DNA of 17,718 nucleotides, taken from contig CAYJIG010000041.1 in assembly GCA_964370165.1 (NCBI GenBank), forward strand, positions 1 to 17,718, read 5' to 3'. Source of the DNA: JAAYCI01 sp964370165. Its GTDB lineage: Bacteria; Bacillota; Clostridia; Oscillospirales; Ruminococcaceae. The stretch's first letter is position 1; each line of letters starts with the position of its first letter. A program made the position numbers and the translations under genes. Of the stretch, positions 7,351 to 16,074 are shown one piece after another. The notes under the pieces were generated by a model, which saw only the letters and a program-made list of their open reading frames with translations, was not told the origin of the DNA and made no database searches.

Positions 7351-9036
7351 TTACATACTGTTATTATTTATCCATTCAAGTAATTCTTTCGCAATGGGTT
7401 TTAGTGTGCCTTTTTTTAGCGGTGATGCTAAGTTTAATGTGTCGATTAAATCCACAAACGTTTTATTGCTGCCATAGTTTAGTAGCTCAAAATACAAATC
7501 ATAAGCCTTGTCTTTATTTTGCAAAAACAATAAGAAAAACTGGATAGCCATTATTTGCGCCAAAGCATAGTCTATATAATAAAACGGTGTTTTATATATA
7601 TGCATCTGCCTTTGCCAGCCTGCACCATCACAATAAAAAGGTATGTCGGTGTAATCTACATGTGGACGATATTTTTTCTCCACTTCACGCCATTTTTCGT
7701 CTCTTTGCTTTGGCGTCAAGTTTGGGTTTAAATATATTTGTTCTTGAAATTCATCCACCTGGCAGGCATACGGAATGAATATTAAAGCGCTTTCAGCATG
7801 CGCCAGCTTATATTTATCAGTCTCTTCTTTAAAAAACAGCTTATGCCAAGGCGATGTCAAAAACTCCATCGACATTGAATGTGTTTCAGAAATATCCATT
7901 GATGAGTTTGCATATTGTGTTTTGCCTGTTCTGCCTTTTATGTATCTCGCCAACGCGTGTCCCATTTCATGGGTGAAAACACCTACATCAGACGATGTGC
8001 CGTTAAAATTAGCAAAAACAAACGGGTAGTTATAATCATCTAAATAAGAGCAAAAACCTCCGGCTGCTTTGCCAATTTTAGAATAAACATCAATAAGCTC
8101 GTTGTCAATCATCAAGTCAATAAAATTCGCCGTTTCACTAGACATCTCGTGATACAAGGTTCTTCCGGCGTTTATGATCTCTTCCCCGCTGACTTGTGGC
8201 TTGGGCGAGCCGTCTTTAAAAGACAGCGATAAATCGTAACAATTGAGCTCATCCAGGCCAAGGCGCTTTTTACGGCCGGCAAATATATCCCCTACAATCG
8301 GCACAATGCTTTCCAAAACTTGATTTTTAAGCACCGACACGTCTTTATGCGTGTAGCAATTGCGGCCCATGCGTGCATAGCCAAGCTGTATATAATTATC
8401 AAAGCCCAGTTTTTTAGCTTGCTGTGTTCTGTTTTTTACCAGCTTGTCAAAGATATCGTCCAGTCGATCTTTCACACTGCTATAAACTTTGCCTTCTGCA
8501 ATAAGCGCATTTTTACGCACTTCTCTGTCTGTGCTTTCTCTGTACGGAACAAGCATAGTTAAAGGCATTGTTTTGCCGTCAAACTCAACGCTTAATTTCG
8601 AGATAATGCCTATATATTCTAGGACCAGCTCGCTTTCTTCACGTATTTCTTCAACTATTTTTTCTGATGAAATTCCACTGTATATAGCATAATTTCTCAT
8701 TGCAACGTAGCCGACTTTTTTCTCTATTTCCTCTTTAAAAGGACTGTTTATAATATAGGATATAAGCTTGTTATATTTCAAGCTTAACAGCGGTGAATTC
8801 TGAGTAAACTGCTTTTGCTCGTTTTTGTAAAATTCATCATTTGTGTTCAAATAATAGCGTATCCGCGCCAATGCATGCTGGGTGTCGAAACCGTCGTACA
8901 AACGCAACATTTCATCAAGGGATTCTATCTGCTGCTCGGCGCTTTTGGCTTTTTTCGCCTTAGCAACTGCCACGTCCATCGCGTCTAAAATTTGCGCAAA
9001 GTCAGGCCTATTATATGGTATTTGTGAAAATTTCAT
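7351..9036 (-). CDS. M3 family oligoendopeptidase (PepF-like)
   Basis: This 561-residue zinc metallopeptidase lacks a signal peptide, so it is cytoplasmic. The zinc site is visible as HEMGH (residues 356-360, within GVFTHEMGHAL), and the third ligand is expected in ISETHSMSMEF (Glu384). The length and the ending near LEWINNN fit the M3 oligoendopeptidase group. These enzymes cut short peptides internally, and the position as the last gene of an opp operon points to degradation of imported oligopeptides. The ATG at 9036 (MKFSQIPYNRPDF) has AAGGGGA (complement 9044-9050) 7 nt upstream. An upstream in-frame start at 9063 lacks such a site. It begins 42 bp after the small membrane protein gene. 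No strong terminator is visible before the HD-GYP promoter. Confidence 0.95.
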   Translation of the reverse strand: MKFSQIPYNRPDFAQILDAMDVAVAKAKKAKSAEQQIESLDEMLRLYDGFDTQHALARIRYYLNTNDEFYKNEQKQFTQNSPLLSLKYNKLISYIINSPFKEEIEKKVGYVAMRNYAIYSGISSEKIVEEIREESELVLEYIGIISKLSVEFDGKTMPLTMLVPYRESTDREVRKNALIAEGKVYSSVKDRLDDIFDKLVKNRTQQAKKLGFDNYIQLGYARMGRNCYTHKDVSVLKNQVLESIVPIVGDIFAGRKKRLGLDELNCYDLSLSFKDGSPKPQVSGEEIINAGRTLYHEMSSETANFIDLMIDNELIDVYSKIGKAAGGFCSYLDDYNYPFVFANFNGTSSDVGVFTHEMGHALARYIKGRTGKTQYANSSMDISETHSMSMEFLTSPWHKLFFKEETDKYKLAHAESALIFIPYACQVDEFQEQIYLNPNLTPKQRDEKWREVEKKYRPHVDYTDIPFYCDGAGWQRQMHIYKTPFYYIDYALAQIMAIQFFLLFLQNKDKAYDLYFELLNYGSNKTFVDLIDTLNLASPLKKGTLKPIAKELLEWINNNSM

Positions 9037-9078
9037 AAGTAAATCCCCTTTTGAGTTAATCATGCGCCGACTGTAGTA

Positions 9079-9270
9079 TCACGCTATAAACACAGCCGCT
9101 ATAAAAACATAAATTAGCGATATCGTGATTATAAGCGGGCCAAAAGTTATAATTGCTGCGATTAGCATCGCCAAAAGATCGCCTTTTTCAAGCTCTATAT
9201 TTTCATAGTGTTCTCTGAGCTCACTTTCGGTTTTTTCCTTGAATACATTAGGACGAAATTTTTTAAACAT
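9079..9270 (-). CDS. small membrane protein of unknown function within the opp operon
   Basis: This 63-residue protein has a charged, basic/acidic N-terminal half (FKKFRPNVFKEKTESELREHYENIELEKG). A continuous hydrophobic stretch follows from about 31 to 63, forming one long or two short membrane helices around Pro45. The start has AAGGTG about 7 nt upstream. It lies between oppF and the peptidase gene on the same strand with gaps of 29 and 42 bp, so it is almost certainly cotranscribed. No family is recognised. It could be an accessory of the transporter, but position is the only evidence. Confidence 0.7.
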   Translation of the reverse strand: MFKKFRPNVFKEKTESELREHYENIELEKGDLLAMLIAAIITFGPLIITISLIYVFIAAVFIA

Positions 9271-9299
9271 GATAATTCACCTTGTATGCTTTAAGTCTT

Positions 9300-10295
9300 T
9301 TATCTAACGCTAATCGGATAATGGCACGCCACAAAATGTCCGTTTCCATGTTCTTTTTGAGGTGGTACATCTGTGTGGCAAATCTCTTGTGCATATTTGC
9401 ATCGTGGGTGAAACTTACATCCGTTTGGTGTGTCTACCGGGCTTGGAACATCACCCTCAAGCAGCAGGGATTCGTCATCGTTTACTTCATCTTCGATGCT
9501 TGGAATGGCGCTTAGCAACGCTTTTGTATACGGATGACGAGGAGATGTAAAAATCTCTTCTGCCGGCGCCAGCTCTACGATATCGCCCAGATACATCACT
9601 GCAATTCGATCTGAAATAAACCTAACGACGCTCAAATCATGCGATATAAAAAGATATGTTAAGTTGTTCTTTTCCCTCAAATCTAAAAGCAAATTGATAA
9701 TCTGAGACTGAATGGACACATCCAGCGTAGACACAGACTCGTCACACACAATAAACTTTGGCTTCAATGCCAGCGCACGAGCAATGCAAATTCGCTGGCG
9801 TTGGCCGCCTGAAAACTGGTGCGGATACCTGTGCAACATATGCGCTTGCAGGCCACACATTTCCATGACCTCCAAGGTATATTCTTCCAGTTCTTTTTGG
9901 CCTTTTTTGTAGATGCCGTGTGCAATCAGCGCCTCGGAAATCATCTGGCCGACAGTAAGGCGTGGGTTAAGGGACGAGTATGGATCTTGGAATACAATCT
10001 GCAGCTCTTTGCGAAGTTTACGCATATTTTCTTTTGACAACGTGCTTAAATCCACATCGTTATAGTTCACTTTGCCGGCAGTTTGCTTATTCAGCTGTAA
10101 AATAGTTCTGCCCAGCGTAGATTTTCCACAGCCACTCTCCCCTACAAGGCCAAGAGTTTCGTTTTCATATATGCTTAAGCTAACGTCGTCCACTGCTTTT
10201 ACATATTTACGTGCGCCGAAAAGTCCAAAACTTTTTCTCAGTGGGAAATACATCTTTAAATTTTCAATCTTGACAAGTACTTTTTTTTCAGACAT
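9300..10295 (-). CDS. oppF: oligopeptide ABC transporter ATP-binding protein OppF
   Basis: This 331-residue cytoplasmic ATPase would pair with OppD to power peptide import. It has Walker A GESGCGKST (52-60), the Q loop in VFQDPYSSLNP (101-111), signature FSGGQRQR (161-168), Walker B FIVCDE (181-186) and the switch His219. The C-terminal oligopeptide-transporter extension includes RHPYTKALL and four Cys (293, 299, 306, 324). This Cys pattern has been linked to a [4Fe-4S] cluster in some Opp/Dpp ATPases. After Walker B the common DEPVS is DESVS here, with Pro replaced by Ser. The start is the ATG at 10295 with GAGGTG upstream. It overlaps the oppD stop by 8 nt, suggesting translational coupling. 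An in-frame extension to 10346 would overlap oppD further and is less likely. Confidence 0.95.
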   Translation of the reverse strand: MSEKKVLVKIENLKMYFPLRKSFGLFGARKYVKAVDDVSLSIYENETLGLVGESGCGKSTLGRTILQLNKQTAGKVNYNDVDLSTLSKENMRKLRKELQIVFQDPYSSLNPRLTVGQMISEALIAHGIYKKGQKELEEYTLEVMEMCGLQAHMLHRYPHQFSGGQRQRICIARALALKPKFIVCDESVSTLDVSIQSQIINLLLDLREKNNLTYLFISHDLSVVRFISDRIAVMYLGDIVELAPAEEIFTSPRHPYTKALLSAIPSIEDEVNDDESLLLEGDVPSPVDTPNGCKFHPRCKYAQEICHTDVPPQKEHGNGHFVACHYPISVR

Positions 10296-11283
10296 TTCCG
10301 CACCTCGCTTTTTCGGGATAAAAACAACGCACGCTGTGGTTTTCACCCACTTTTACAAGCTGCGGCTCTTTTTGATGGCACATTTCTTTTGCGTATTCGC
10401 ACCTGGGCGCAAACTTGCAACCATCGGGCAAGTTTTGCGGATGAGGAACACTGCCCGGTATGGACAGCAGTCTTTTTTCTTTTAGCGTGGCATTCGACGG
10501 CACAGTTTTTAAAAGCGCACTGGTGTATGGGTGTGAAAACTCTGAAACATCGCGAAAAATATACTCTACCGGTGCCAGCTCTACAACCTGGCCGCAGTAC
10601 ATGACCGCAACATCATCCGCTATTTGCCTTATGACGCCTAAGTCGTGAGTAATAAACATTATTGAAGTGTTTATTTTTTTCTTTAACTCGTTCATCAGGC
10701 GTAAAATCTGCGCTTGGATGGTCACGTCCAGTGCTGTTGTGGGCTCGTCCGCAATAAGCAGTTTTGGTCCACATGCAAGCGCCATTGCAATCATAACCCT
10801 TTGGCGCATACCGCCCGACAGCTCGTGCGGATACCTATTCACCATGCTTTCAGCGTTTGGAATTTTAACGTCTTCCAAAAGTTTTATCGCCTGTGCTTTT
10901 GCCTCTTTTTTGCTTAAGCCACGATGTAAAACCAGCGTTTCTGATATTTGCTTTTCGATGGTAAACACCGGGTTTAGGCTTGTCATCGGCTCTTGGAAAA
11001 TCATCGAAATAGCGTCGCCTCTTATTTTACGAATCTCTCTATCGTCAAGCGCCGCAATATCCCTGCCGTCGAAAATAATTTCTCCCGCATGTATACGCTG
11101 GTTTTTTTCAAACAGTTTCAGCACACTCATGGCTGTTTGGCTTTTGCCCGAGCCCGACTCGCCGATAACACCCAGTGTGTTGCCTTCCTTTATGGAAAGC
11201 GAAACACCGTTCACAGCCTTTATGCATCCGTTTTTAGTTTCAAAATATGTATGTAAATCTCTTATTTCAAGTATATTTTTCAT
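10288..11283 (-). CDS. oppD: oligopeptide ABC transporter ATP-binding protein OppD
   Basis: This 331-residue ATPase subunit has Walker A GESGSGKSQ (41-49), the Q loop in IFQEPMTSLNP (95-105), signature LSGGMRQR (155-162), Walker B LLIADEP (175-181) and the switch His213. The C-terminal extension has HPYTSALL and four Cys (289, 295, 302, 320) in the arrangement reported to hold an iron-sulfur cluster in some members. OppD and OppF together hydrolyse ATP beneath the OppB/OppC pore. The ATG at 11283 lies 3 nt after the oppC stop, with a GGGGGAA stretch about 7 nt upstream overlapping the end of oppC, so the genes are tightly coupled. Confidence 0.95.
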   Translation of the reverse strand: MKNILEIRDLHTYFETKNGCIKAVNGVSLSIKEGNTLGVIGESGSGKSQTAMSVLKLFEKNQRIHAGEIIFDGRDIAALDDREIRKIRGDAISMIFQEPMTSLNPVFTIEKQISETLVLHRGLSKKEAKAQAIKLLEDVKIPNAESMVNRYPHELSGGMRQRVMIAMALACGPKLLIADEPTTALDVTIQAQILRLMNELKKKINTSIMFITHDLGVIRQIADDVAVMYCGQVVELAPVEYIFRDVSEFSHPYTSALLKTVPSNATLKEKRLLSIPGSVPHPQNLPDGCKFAPRCEYAKEMCHQKEPQLVKVGENHSVRCFYPEKARCGNV

Positions 11284-11286
11284 CTT

Positions 11287-13152
11287 CTATTCCCCCGACC
11301 GTGGGTCTAGCGCTTCACGCAGTGCATCGCCCAGCATGTTGACACTAATTGCGGCAACTATCACAAAAAGTGCGGGAATAAGCCAACGCCACCAGTAAAA
11401 CTCTATCACGGCAATCTCTTGCGCCGACATCAGCATGTTGCCCCATGACGGTGTGGGCTCGGAAACGCCAAAACCCAGAAAAGAAAGCGCTGCTTCGGAC
11501 AACAAAGAAGATGCATAGCCCAGCGTTATGTTCACAATCACCAAGCTGAAAATGTTCGGTAAGATATGCCGCCACATGATTGCACGATTTTTAAGGCCCA
11601 GCGCATGTGCGGCAAGCACAAAATCTTTTTCACGCTCCAGCAAAAGCTGGGCACGAATCAGCCTGGCAAGCGACATCCACCCAAGCAAGCCTAAAATAAC
11701 CATTATCATATACATTTTTTGCGTTTCGCTTAGGCTAAATCCCACAACATAAGAAAGCGTGATTGCTATAGGGAAAAATGGTATCGCCGAGAAAACATCG
11801 GTGATGCGCATTAAAACATGGTCTATCACTCCGCCGAAATATCCCGAGGTAAGCCCTACCACAAGTGCTATCGAAATTGATATCAATACAGCCACTGCAC
11901 CAACGGTAAGTGAGGTTCTTCCGCCGTGGATTATTCGGGTGAATATGTCACGTCCATATTGGTCTGTGCCAAAAATGTATCCCTCGTTACCCCATGCGTG
12001 AAGCTCTCCATCAACACTTTGTGCATAAAACTGAAAATAATCTGCGTAAATCTTATCTATATCCGTCATGCCTATGGGGAAATTTTGCTGTTTTAAGTTT
12101 TCATTGCCCCAAACCACTATTTCATCATTTTCCGTCAGCGCAATAAAATTTCGGTATCCCGAGGCGATATATGTTACATCATCTTGAATTTGCGGCAAGT
12201 CATTCAGGCCATCTTGCGAGCTTCCCCATGTGTGCAAGGCTCCTTCATCGTCCAAAACCAGCACATTCCTGTTTGTAGACGCGATATCCACTATTTTCAC
12301 ATCGCCGTCTTGAATATTTTGCGGCACATTCATGGCAAATTCCGTACCTTTATCCCCTATCACATGAACCGTACCATCATCAAGCAATATCGCAATGTTA
12401 TTATCCCCTGCGGCAAAGTCGACAATACGACCCTTATAGTCTGAAGATACCAGCAAAGTGTTTCTTGCCTGCATGCTACCCCAGATATATATGTTGTTAT
12501 CACTACCTAAGATTGCCGTCCATTGCGAGGCAGCTTCCATTTTTGCTATTTCAATATCGCCGCTTGAAAACACTCTGTCTATGTCCTGCGGCACGTCTGT
12601 TTGCCCGTTTCCGTTATAGCCCCAAGCGTGAAAATTGCCATCTTCATCGACGGCTATGACATGATTTCCGCCGCATGCGATGCTGGTTATTTTAGAGTCT
12701 TTAACCGCCTGTGGAACATCAAAAATATGCGTGGATACGTTTTCTTGTTCTTTGTTAGGCTCGCTACCCCATATATAAAACTCTCCGTCGTCGGTGATGG
12801 CGGCGCTGAAAGAAATGCCGGAAGATATATCTTTAATATTTTTTTCTGAAAGTTCCTTTGGAAAATTCAAATAGTTTAAGCTGGGTAGTAGGTTTGCGTG
12901 GGTTAGTTCGGTGTAGTTTTCGTTTAAAGGAACAAGTGCCGAGCCGATAAAACACAGCAAAAAAATAGCTAAAAACCCGACAGCACCAATAATAGCAAGC
13001 TTGTTTTTAAGCAGTTTTGTTATTATGGTTTTTGTCGGCGTTTTTAATGATTCATTAAATTGCATATCCACATTGCCACCATTAGCGGCACGTTTAAATA
13101 TGCCACCAAATGAGCGTAGGATTTTTTTGTTTTTATTGTTTTTAGGCGACAT
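11287..13152 (-). CDS. oppC: OppC permease with an inserted seven-blade RCC1-like beta-propeller
   Basis: This 621-residue inner pore subunit is about twice the normal size. Residues 1-50 are cytoplasmic and TM1 is 52-74. The family-typical NLLPS segment (87-91) follows. Instead of continuing directly, residues about 103-390 form seven repeats ending in variants of DG.(F/L/V)..WG. Then FGTDQYGRDIFTR (394-406), the GGRTSL segment and the remaining membrane helices with the EAA loop (AAHALGLKNRAIMWRHILPN, 514-533) resume as in ordinary OppC. The insert therefore sits in the outside loop before TM2 and the permease on both sides looks intact. The EAA loop would contact OppD/OppF. Start: ATG at 13152 with a weak AGGT upstream. 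There is a 57-bp gap after oppB and a 3-bp gap before oppD. Fusion through assembly error is unlikely because the single frame returns to OppC exactly at conserved sequence. Confidence 0.93.
   Translation of the reverse strand: MSPKNNKNKKILRSFGGIFKRAANGGNVDMQFNESLKTPTKTIITKLLKNKLAIIGAVGFLAIFLLCFIGSALVPLNENYTELTHANLLPSLNYLNFPKELSEKNIKDISSGISFSAAITDDGEFYIWGSEPNKEQENVSTHIFDVPQAVKDSKITSIACGGNHVIAVDEDGNFHAWGYNGNGQTDVPQDIDRVFSSGDIEIAKMEAASQWTAILGSDNNIYIWGSMQARNTLLVSSDYKGRIVDFAAGDNNIAILLDDGTVHVIGDKGTEFAMNVPQNIQDGDVKIVDIASTNRNVLVLDDEGALHTWGSSQDGLNDLPQIQDDVTYIASGYRNFIALTENDEIVVWGNENLKQQNFPIGMTDIDKIYADYFQFYAQSVDGELHAWGNEGYIFGTDQYGRDIFTRIIHGGRTSLTVGAVAVLISISIALVVGLTSGYFGGVIDHVLMRITDVFSAIPFFPIAITLSYVVGFSLSETQKMYMIMVILGLLGWMSLARLIRAQLLLEREKDFVLAAHALGLKNRAIMWRHILPNIFSLVIVNITLGYASSLLSEAALSFLGFGVSEPTPSWGNMLMSAQEIAVIEFYWWRWLIPALFVIVAAISVNMLGDALREALDPRSGE
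11983..12846 (-). other. segment of oppC encoding the RCC1-like propeller insert (residues about 103-390)
   Basis: Seven blades start near residues 106, 154, 201, 242, 285, 325 and 364, spaced 39-48 residues apart. Most contain a strand such as ITSIACGGNHVIAV followed by DG/DE and a hydrophobic pair ending in WG (129, 178, 225, 310, 349 and 388 region; blade 4 has IG). Linkers carry VPQ or LPQ at 146-148, 187-189, 276-278 and 319-321, and FPI at 358-360. These are hallmarks of short bacterial RCC1 repeats, and seven blades is the number needed to close a propeller. RCC1-type propellers bind proteins in known cases; the ligand here is unknown. Confidence 0.85.
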
Positions 13153-13209
13153 ATTATTCTACCTATCTATCAGCTTAAAATATGTACTTACTAAAACTTA
13201 CCTATGAAA

Positions 13210-14181
13210 TCAACTCAATTTAATGCGTGGGTCCACCATTGCGTAAATGATATCGGCCACAAGAACCGATACCAAGCTCAGCAATGCATAAAACAAGTTC
13301 AGCGTGGTGATAAGCTGATTGTCTCTATTCAGCACCGCTGTTATAATCAATGTTCCTATGCCGTTATATCCAAAAACGCTTTCTATAATGGCCGAGCCGG
13401 CAAAAAGAGAAAACAGAGTGCCTACAATAATATACGACACAGGGATTAAAGCGTTTCTAAATGCGTGAGAGTATATGACCACCTTTTCGCTAAGGCCCTT
13501 TGCCCTTGCTGTGCGTATGTAGTCTTGGCTTAGCGCGTCTATCATGGCGTTGCGCACATATCTTACAGCTCCCGCAAGGCTAACAATGGTCAGCGTGATT
13601 GTGGGCAGTGCCAGCGTGCGCAGCCACTCTACCACAAGTGCTGTGCCGCTGTGAGTGGCGGAGTTTGGCATGCCACCCATCGGAAACCACCCTAAATTTA
13701 TGGCGAAAATATAAATAAGGAAAATCGCCAAGAAAAAGGATGGTATTGAGTATGTGATAATCGAAAACATCTGCCAGCCATTATCAAACAGCGACATCCG
13801 TTTTGTTGCGCATTTTATGCCTACCGGAATGGCAATAAAAAGGTATAGAAAATTCACACCCAAGTTTAAAATAAGCGTGTTTAGCATCGGCTCGCCGATA
13901 ACCATAGATACAGGGCGATTATAGGTATTTGAATAACCAAAATCGCCCTGAAACACACCTGTAATCCAAGCGAAATATTGCATGACAATATTTTGGTCAA
14001 GACCAAGCTTTTCATACATGATATCATATTGTTCTTCGTATTGCGCTTGCGGTAAATCTTCGGGCAACATTAACTTAACAGGATCTCCGGGCATCATTTT
14101 AACTATCGCAAAAATAACTACCGACACTAAAACAGCAACCGGGATTAATATTAGTAATCGCTTTATTATGTAGTTTAGCAA
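13210..14181 (-). CDS. oppB: oligopeptide ABC transporter permease OppB
   Basis: This 323-residue pore subunit has about six membrane helices, the family PGDP motif (31-34) after the first helix, and the EAA loop RTARAKGLSEKVVIYSHAFRNALIP (about 223-247) that docks on the ATPases. Length and layout are normal for OppB, without any insert. Start choice: TTG at 14181 gives MLNYIIKRLLIL, the usual OppB beginning. It is preceded by GGGTGAT, which can pair with the 3' part of the anti-Shine-Dalgarno sequence at proper spacing. A GTG at 14193 in the same frame is the alternative (327 residues) but has no good site upstream. The gap to oppA is under 30 bp. Confidence 0.93.
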   Translation of the reverse strand: MLNYIIKRLLILIPVAVLVSVVIFAIVKMMPGDPVKLMLPEDLPQAQYEEQYDIMYEKLGLDQNIVMQYFAWITGVFQGDFGYSNTYNRPVSMVIGEPMLNTLILNLGVNFLYLFIAIPVGIKCATKRMSLFDNGWQMFSIITYSIPSFFLAIFLIYIFAINLGWFPMGGMPNSATHSGTALVVEWLRTLALPTITLTIVSLAGAVRYVRNAMIDALSQDYIRTARAKGLSEKVVIYSHAFRNALIPVSYIIVGTLFSLFAGSAIIESVFGYNGIGTLIITAVLNRDNQLITTLNLFYALLSLVSVLVADIIYAMVDPRIKLS

Positions 14182-14208
14182 AATATCACCCACAAAGTAT
14201 CCGCAAAA

Positions 14209-16074
14209 TTATTTTTCGCTTTTTGTGATTTGGCAGATAATATTCTCATAGCTTACGTAAGCACTTGTGTTTAGATTATCTACGTTCACATGTGAAATAT
14301 CATAATATTCGTTTGAATAAAGAGGCACTTGAGGCATCAGTTCGTTGAAACGCACTTGATAATCAAACCACGCCTCTAAGAATCCTTCTTTATCTTCGGG
14401 GTCTGTGGTGCGCATGGCGACAATCAAGCTGTCAAGCTCTTCATCGCTCAGCTGTGCTTTGTTTAAGTTTGTGTTCAATAGGTCCGAGTGCCACGTGTAG
14501 TATCTATCAAACACAGCAGTGAAGTTTGTGGCTAGGCTGAATGTGTTGTAAATACGGTCTTCACCCAAGGTATATGCCTCATAGTAATTGGCCAAAACAG
14601 CGTTCCAGTCGCCTATTTCTAGGTTAAACTGGATGCCTGCAAGAGGAGCATTTGCTGAATATTGAATCTCGATAATTTCTGTCAAGACATTTTCTTGGGC
14701 AAGATGATTGATTACAAGCGGCTCGCCAAGCGAGTTGTGGCGCAGATATGAGCCATCTTCGGTTGCTTTCGCGCTGTCAAATGCAGTAACGCCGTCTTCT
14801 TCATACACCCATTCGGTTTCGTCAAGGTATGAGTTTGCGGCATCTATGTTGAATGATATAGGTCTCAGTGTTTCTTGCAGCTCTGCCGCTGTATCTTGAT
14901 ACATCCACTGTCCGATACCGTATTCTGCATCCACAGTGCTTCCGTATCCACCGATAACATACTCGACAACATCCGAGCGGTCTATCAGCGAGGCCATCGC
15001 CCAACGAACGTTTACATCGGCGGTAGGTCCTTCGTCACACATCATGGCCAAGAACCCGTATCCTGAACGTAAATACGCTTGATATTGCGCGCTTTCCGCA
15101 GCTTTTGCCGCCTCTATTTTCTCGCCTTCAACCACGCCTTCAACAAGGTCTACCTCGCCGTTTATGACCCATTCCACATCGGTGTCAATAGGCACAGCCT
15201 TTTGCACTACATATTGCAGTGTGGGTTTGTTGCCGTACATATCGCCTTTGAAGTGCTCGTTAAGCTCTAGCGTAACGGTTTGGTTTTCAAAAGACACAAA
15301 GCTGTAAGGGCCGCATGTCACTGTCGGCGCATATCGCTCTTCCGCAGCTATCCTGGCGCAGTTTGTCGCAAGATCACCCTCAGAAAACTGTAGCGAAACA
15401 CCGTCGTCGCCACTGACGATTTCAGAATTAGGCAGGTATGTGTCTTTGTGAATTGGGCTCACCATCACATTTACGGTTTCCCAGAAATACGGTAGTTCTT
15501 CCGCCGAAATGGTAAGTGAAAACTCGGTGTCACTGATAAGCTGTGCGCCGGCAAAAGTGTCGGTGGTGCCTTCCCTGTATTCTGTGTAACCCACAAGGGC
15601 ATCACGGCCCACAGAGCTTGCGCCGGCTTCGGTCCATTCGCTTGAAGAGAACCACAAAACCGAAGCAATATAATCTTCCGCAGTTATAGGATCGCCATTA
15701 TTCCAAAAAATATCATCATATAATGTGAATGTATATGTCTTATTACCGTCGTCATCCGTTGCAGTGTTTACATCTTCAACCGCAACCGTGTTGAGAAGAA
15801 TCTCGCCGTTTGCATCAATTTCATATGTGTTCATATATCCGCCGGTAAGAACTTTCACGGATAAATCATATGCATTATTACCAAAGCCTGAAATGAAATC
15901 GCCGGTCATCTCCTGCACGCCCACCATTAAAGTGTCCATAGGCACAACGCTGTTATTGCCAACAGACTCAGTACTTGATGCGTCCATGCTTGATGCGCCT
16001 GCGCTTGAAACATCTGTCGTGCCGGACTCTGCGCCGGAACATGCCGCAAACATTAAAGTAAGTACAGCCACCAT
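14209..16074 (-). CDS. oppA: oligopeptide-binding lipoprotein OppA, 5' end apparently frameshifted
   Basis: This extracytoplasmic peptide-binding protein (SBP_bac_5 type) delivers peptides to OppBC. The frame open from 16074 gives 621 residues, with the lipobox F-A-A-C at Cys12, a Ser/Thr-rich linker (about 13-42) and the binding domain, including the family-typical segment FWNNGDPITAEDYIAS. An 11-residue signal without a basic N-region is too short. Upstream, ATG at 16100 has GGTGA at good spacing and encodes MKK, but after only six A residues the frame hits a stop. With one extra A it would read MKKILSVILM and run directly into this frame, putting the lipidated Cys at residue 21. The 5' end is therefore probably altered by a one-base deletion, real or a sequencing error. 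It is the first gene of the opp operon, with its own promoter upstream. Confidence 0.9.
   Translation of the reverse strand: MVAVLTLMFAACSGAESGTTDVSSAGASSMDASSTESVGNNSVVPMDTLMVGVQEMTGDFISGFGNNAYDLSVKVLTGGYMNTYEIDANGEILLNTVAVEDVNTATDDDGNKTYTFTLYDDIFWNNGDPITAEDYIASVLWFSSSEWTEAGASSVGRDALVGYTEYREGTTDTFAGAQLISDTEFSLTISAEELPYFWETVNVMVSPIHKDTYLPNSEIVSGDDGVSLQFSEGDLATNCARIAAEERYAPTVTCGPYSFVSFENQTVTLELNEHFKGDMYGNKPTLQYVVQKAVPIDTDVEWVINGEVDLVEGVVEGEKIEAAKAAESAQYQAYLRSGYGFLAMMCDEGPTADVNVRWAMASLIDRSDVVEYVIGGYGSTVDAEYGIGQWMYQDTAAELQETLRPISFNIDAANSYLDETEWVYEEDGVTAFDSAKATEDGSYLRHNSLGEPLVINHLAQENVLTEIIEIQYSANAPLAGIQFNLEIGDWNAVLANYYEAYTLGEDRIYNTFSLATNFTAVFDRYYTWHSDLLNTNLNKAQLSDEELDSLIVAMRTTDPEDKEGFLEAWFDYQVRFNELMPQVPLYSNEYYDISHVNVDNLNTSAYVSYENIICQITKSEK

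Noticed and set aside
10667..11398. Long open frame on the + strand opposite oppD
   Set aside because: It lies entirely antisense to oppD and the end of oppC, which have full motif support, and shows no recognisable domain or ribosome binding site.
11287..13152. RCC1 segment as a separate gene or an assembly chimera
   Set aside because: A single continuous frame enters and leaves the insert, and OppC resumes precisely at its conserved GTD..GRD segment. A chimera would rarely preserve this, though read-level confirmation was not possible.
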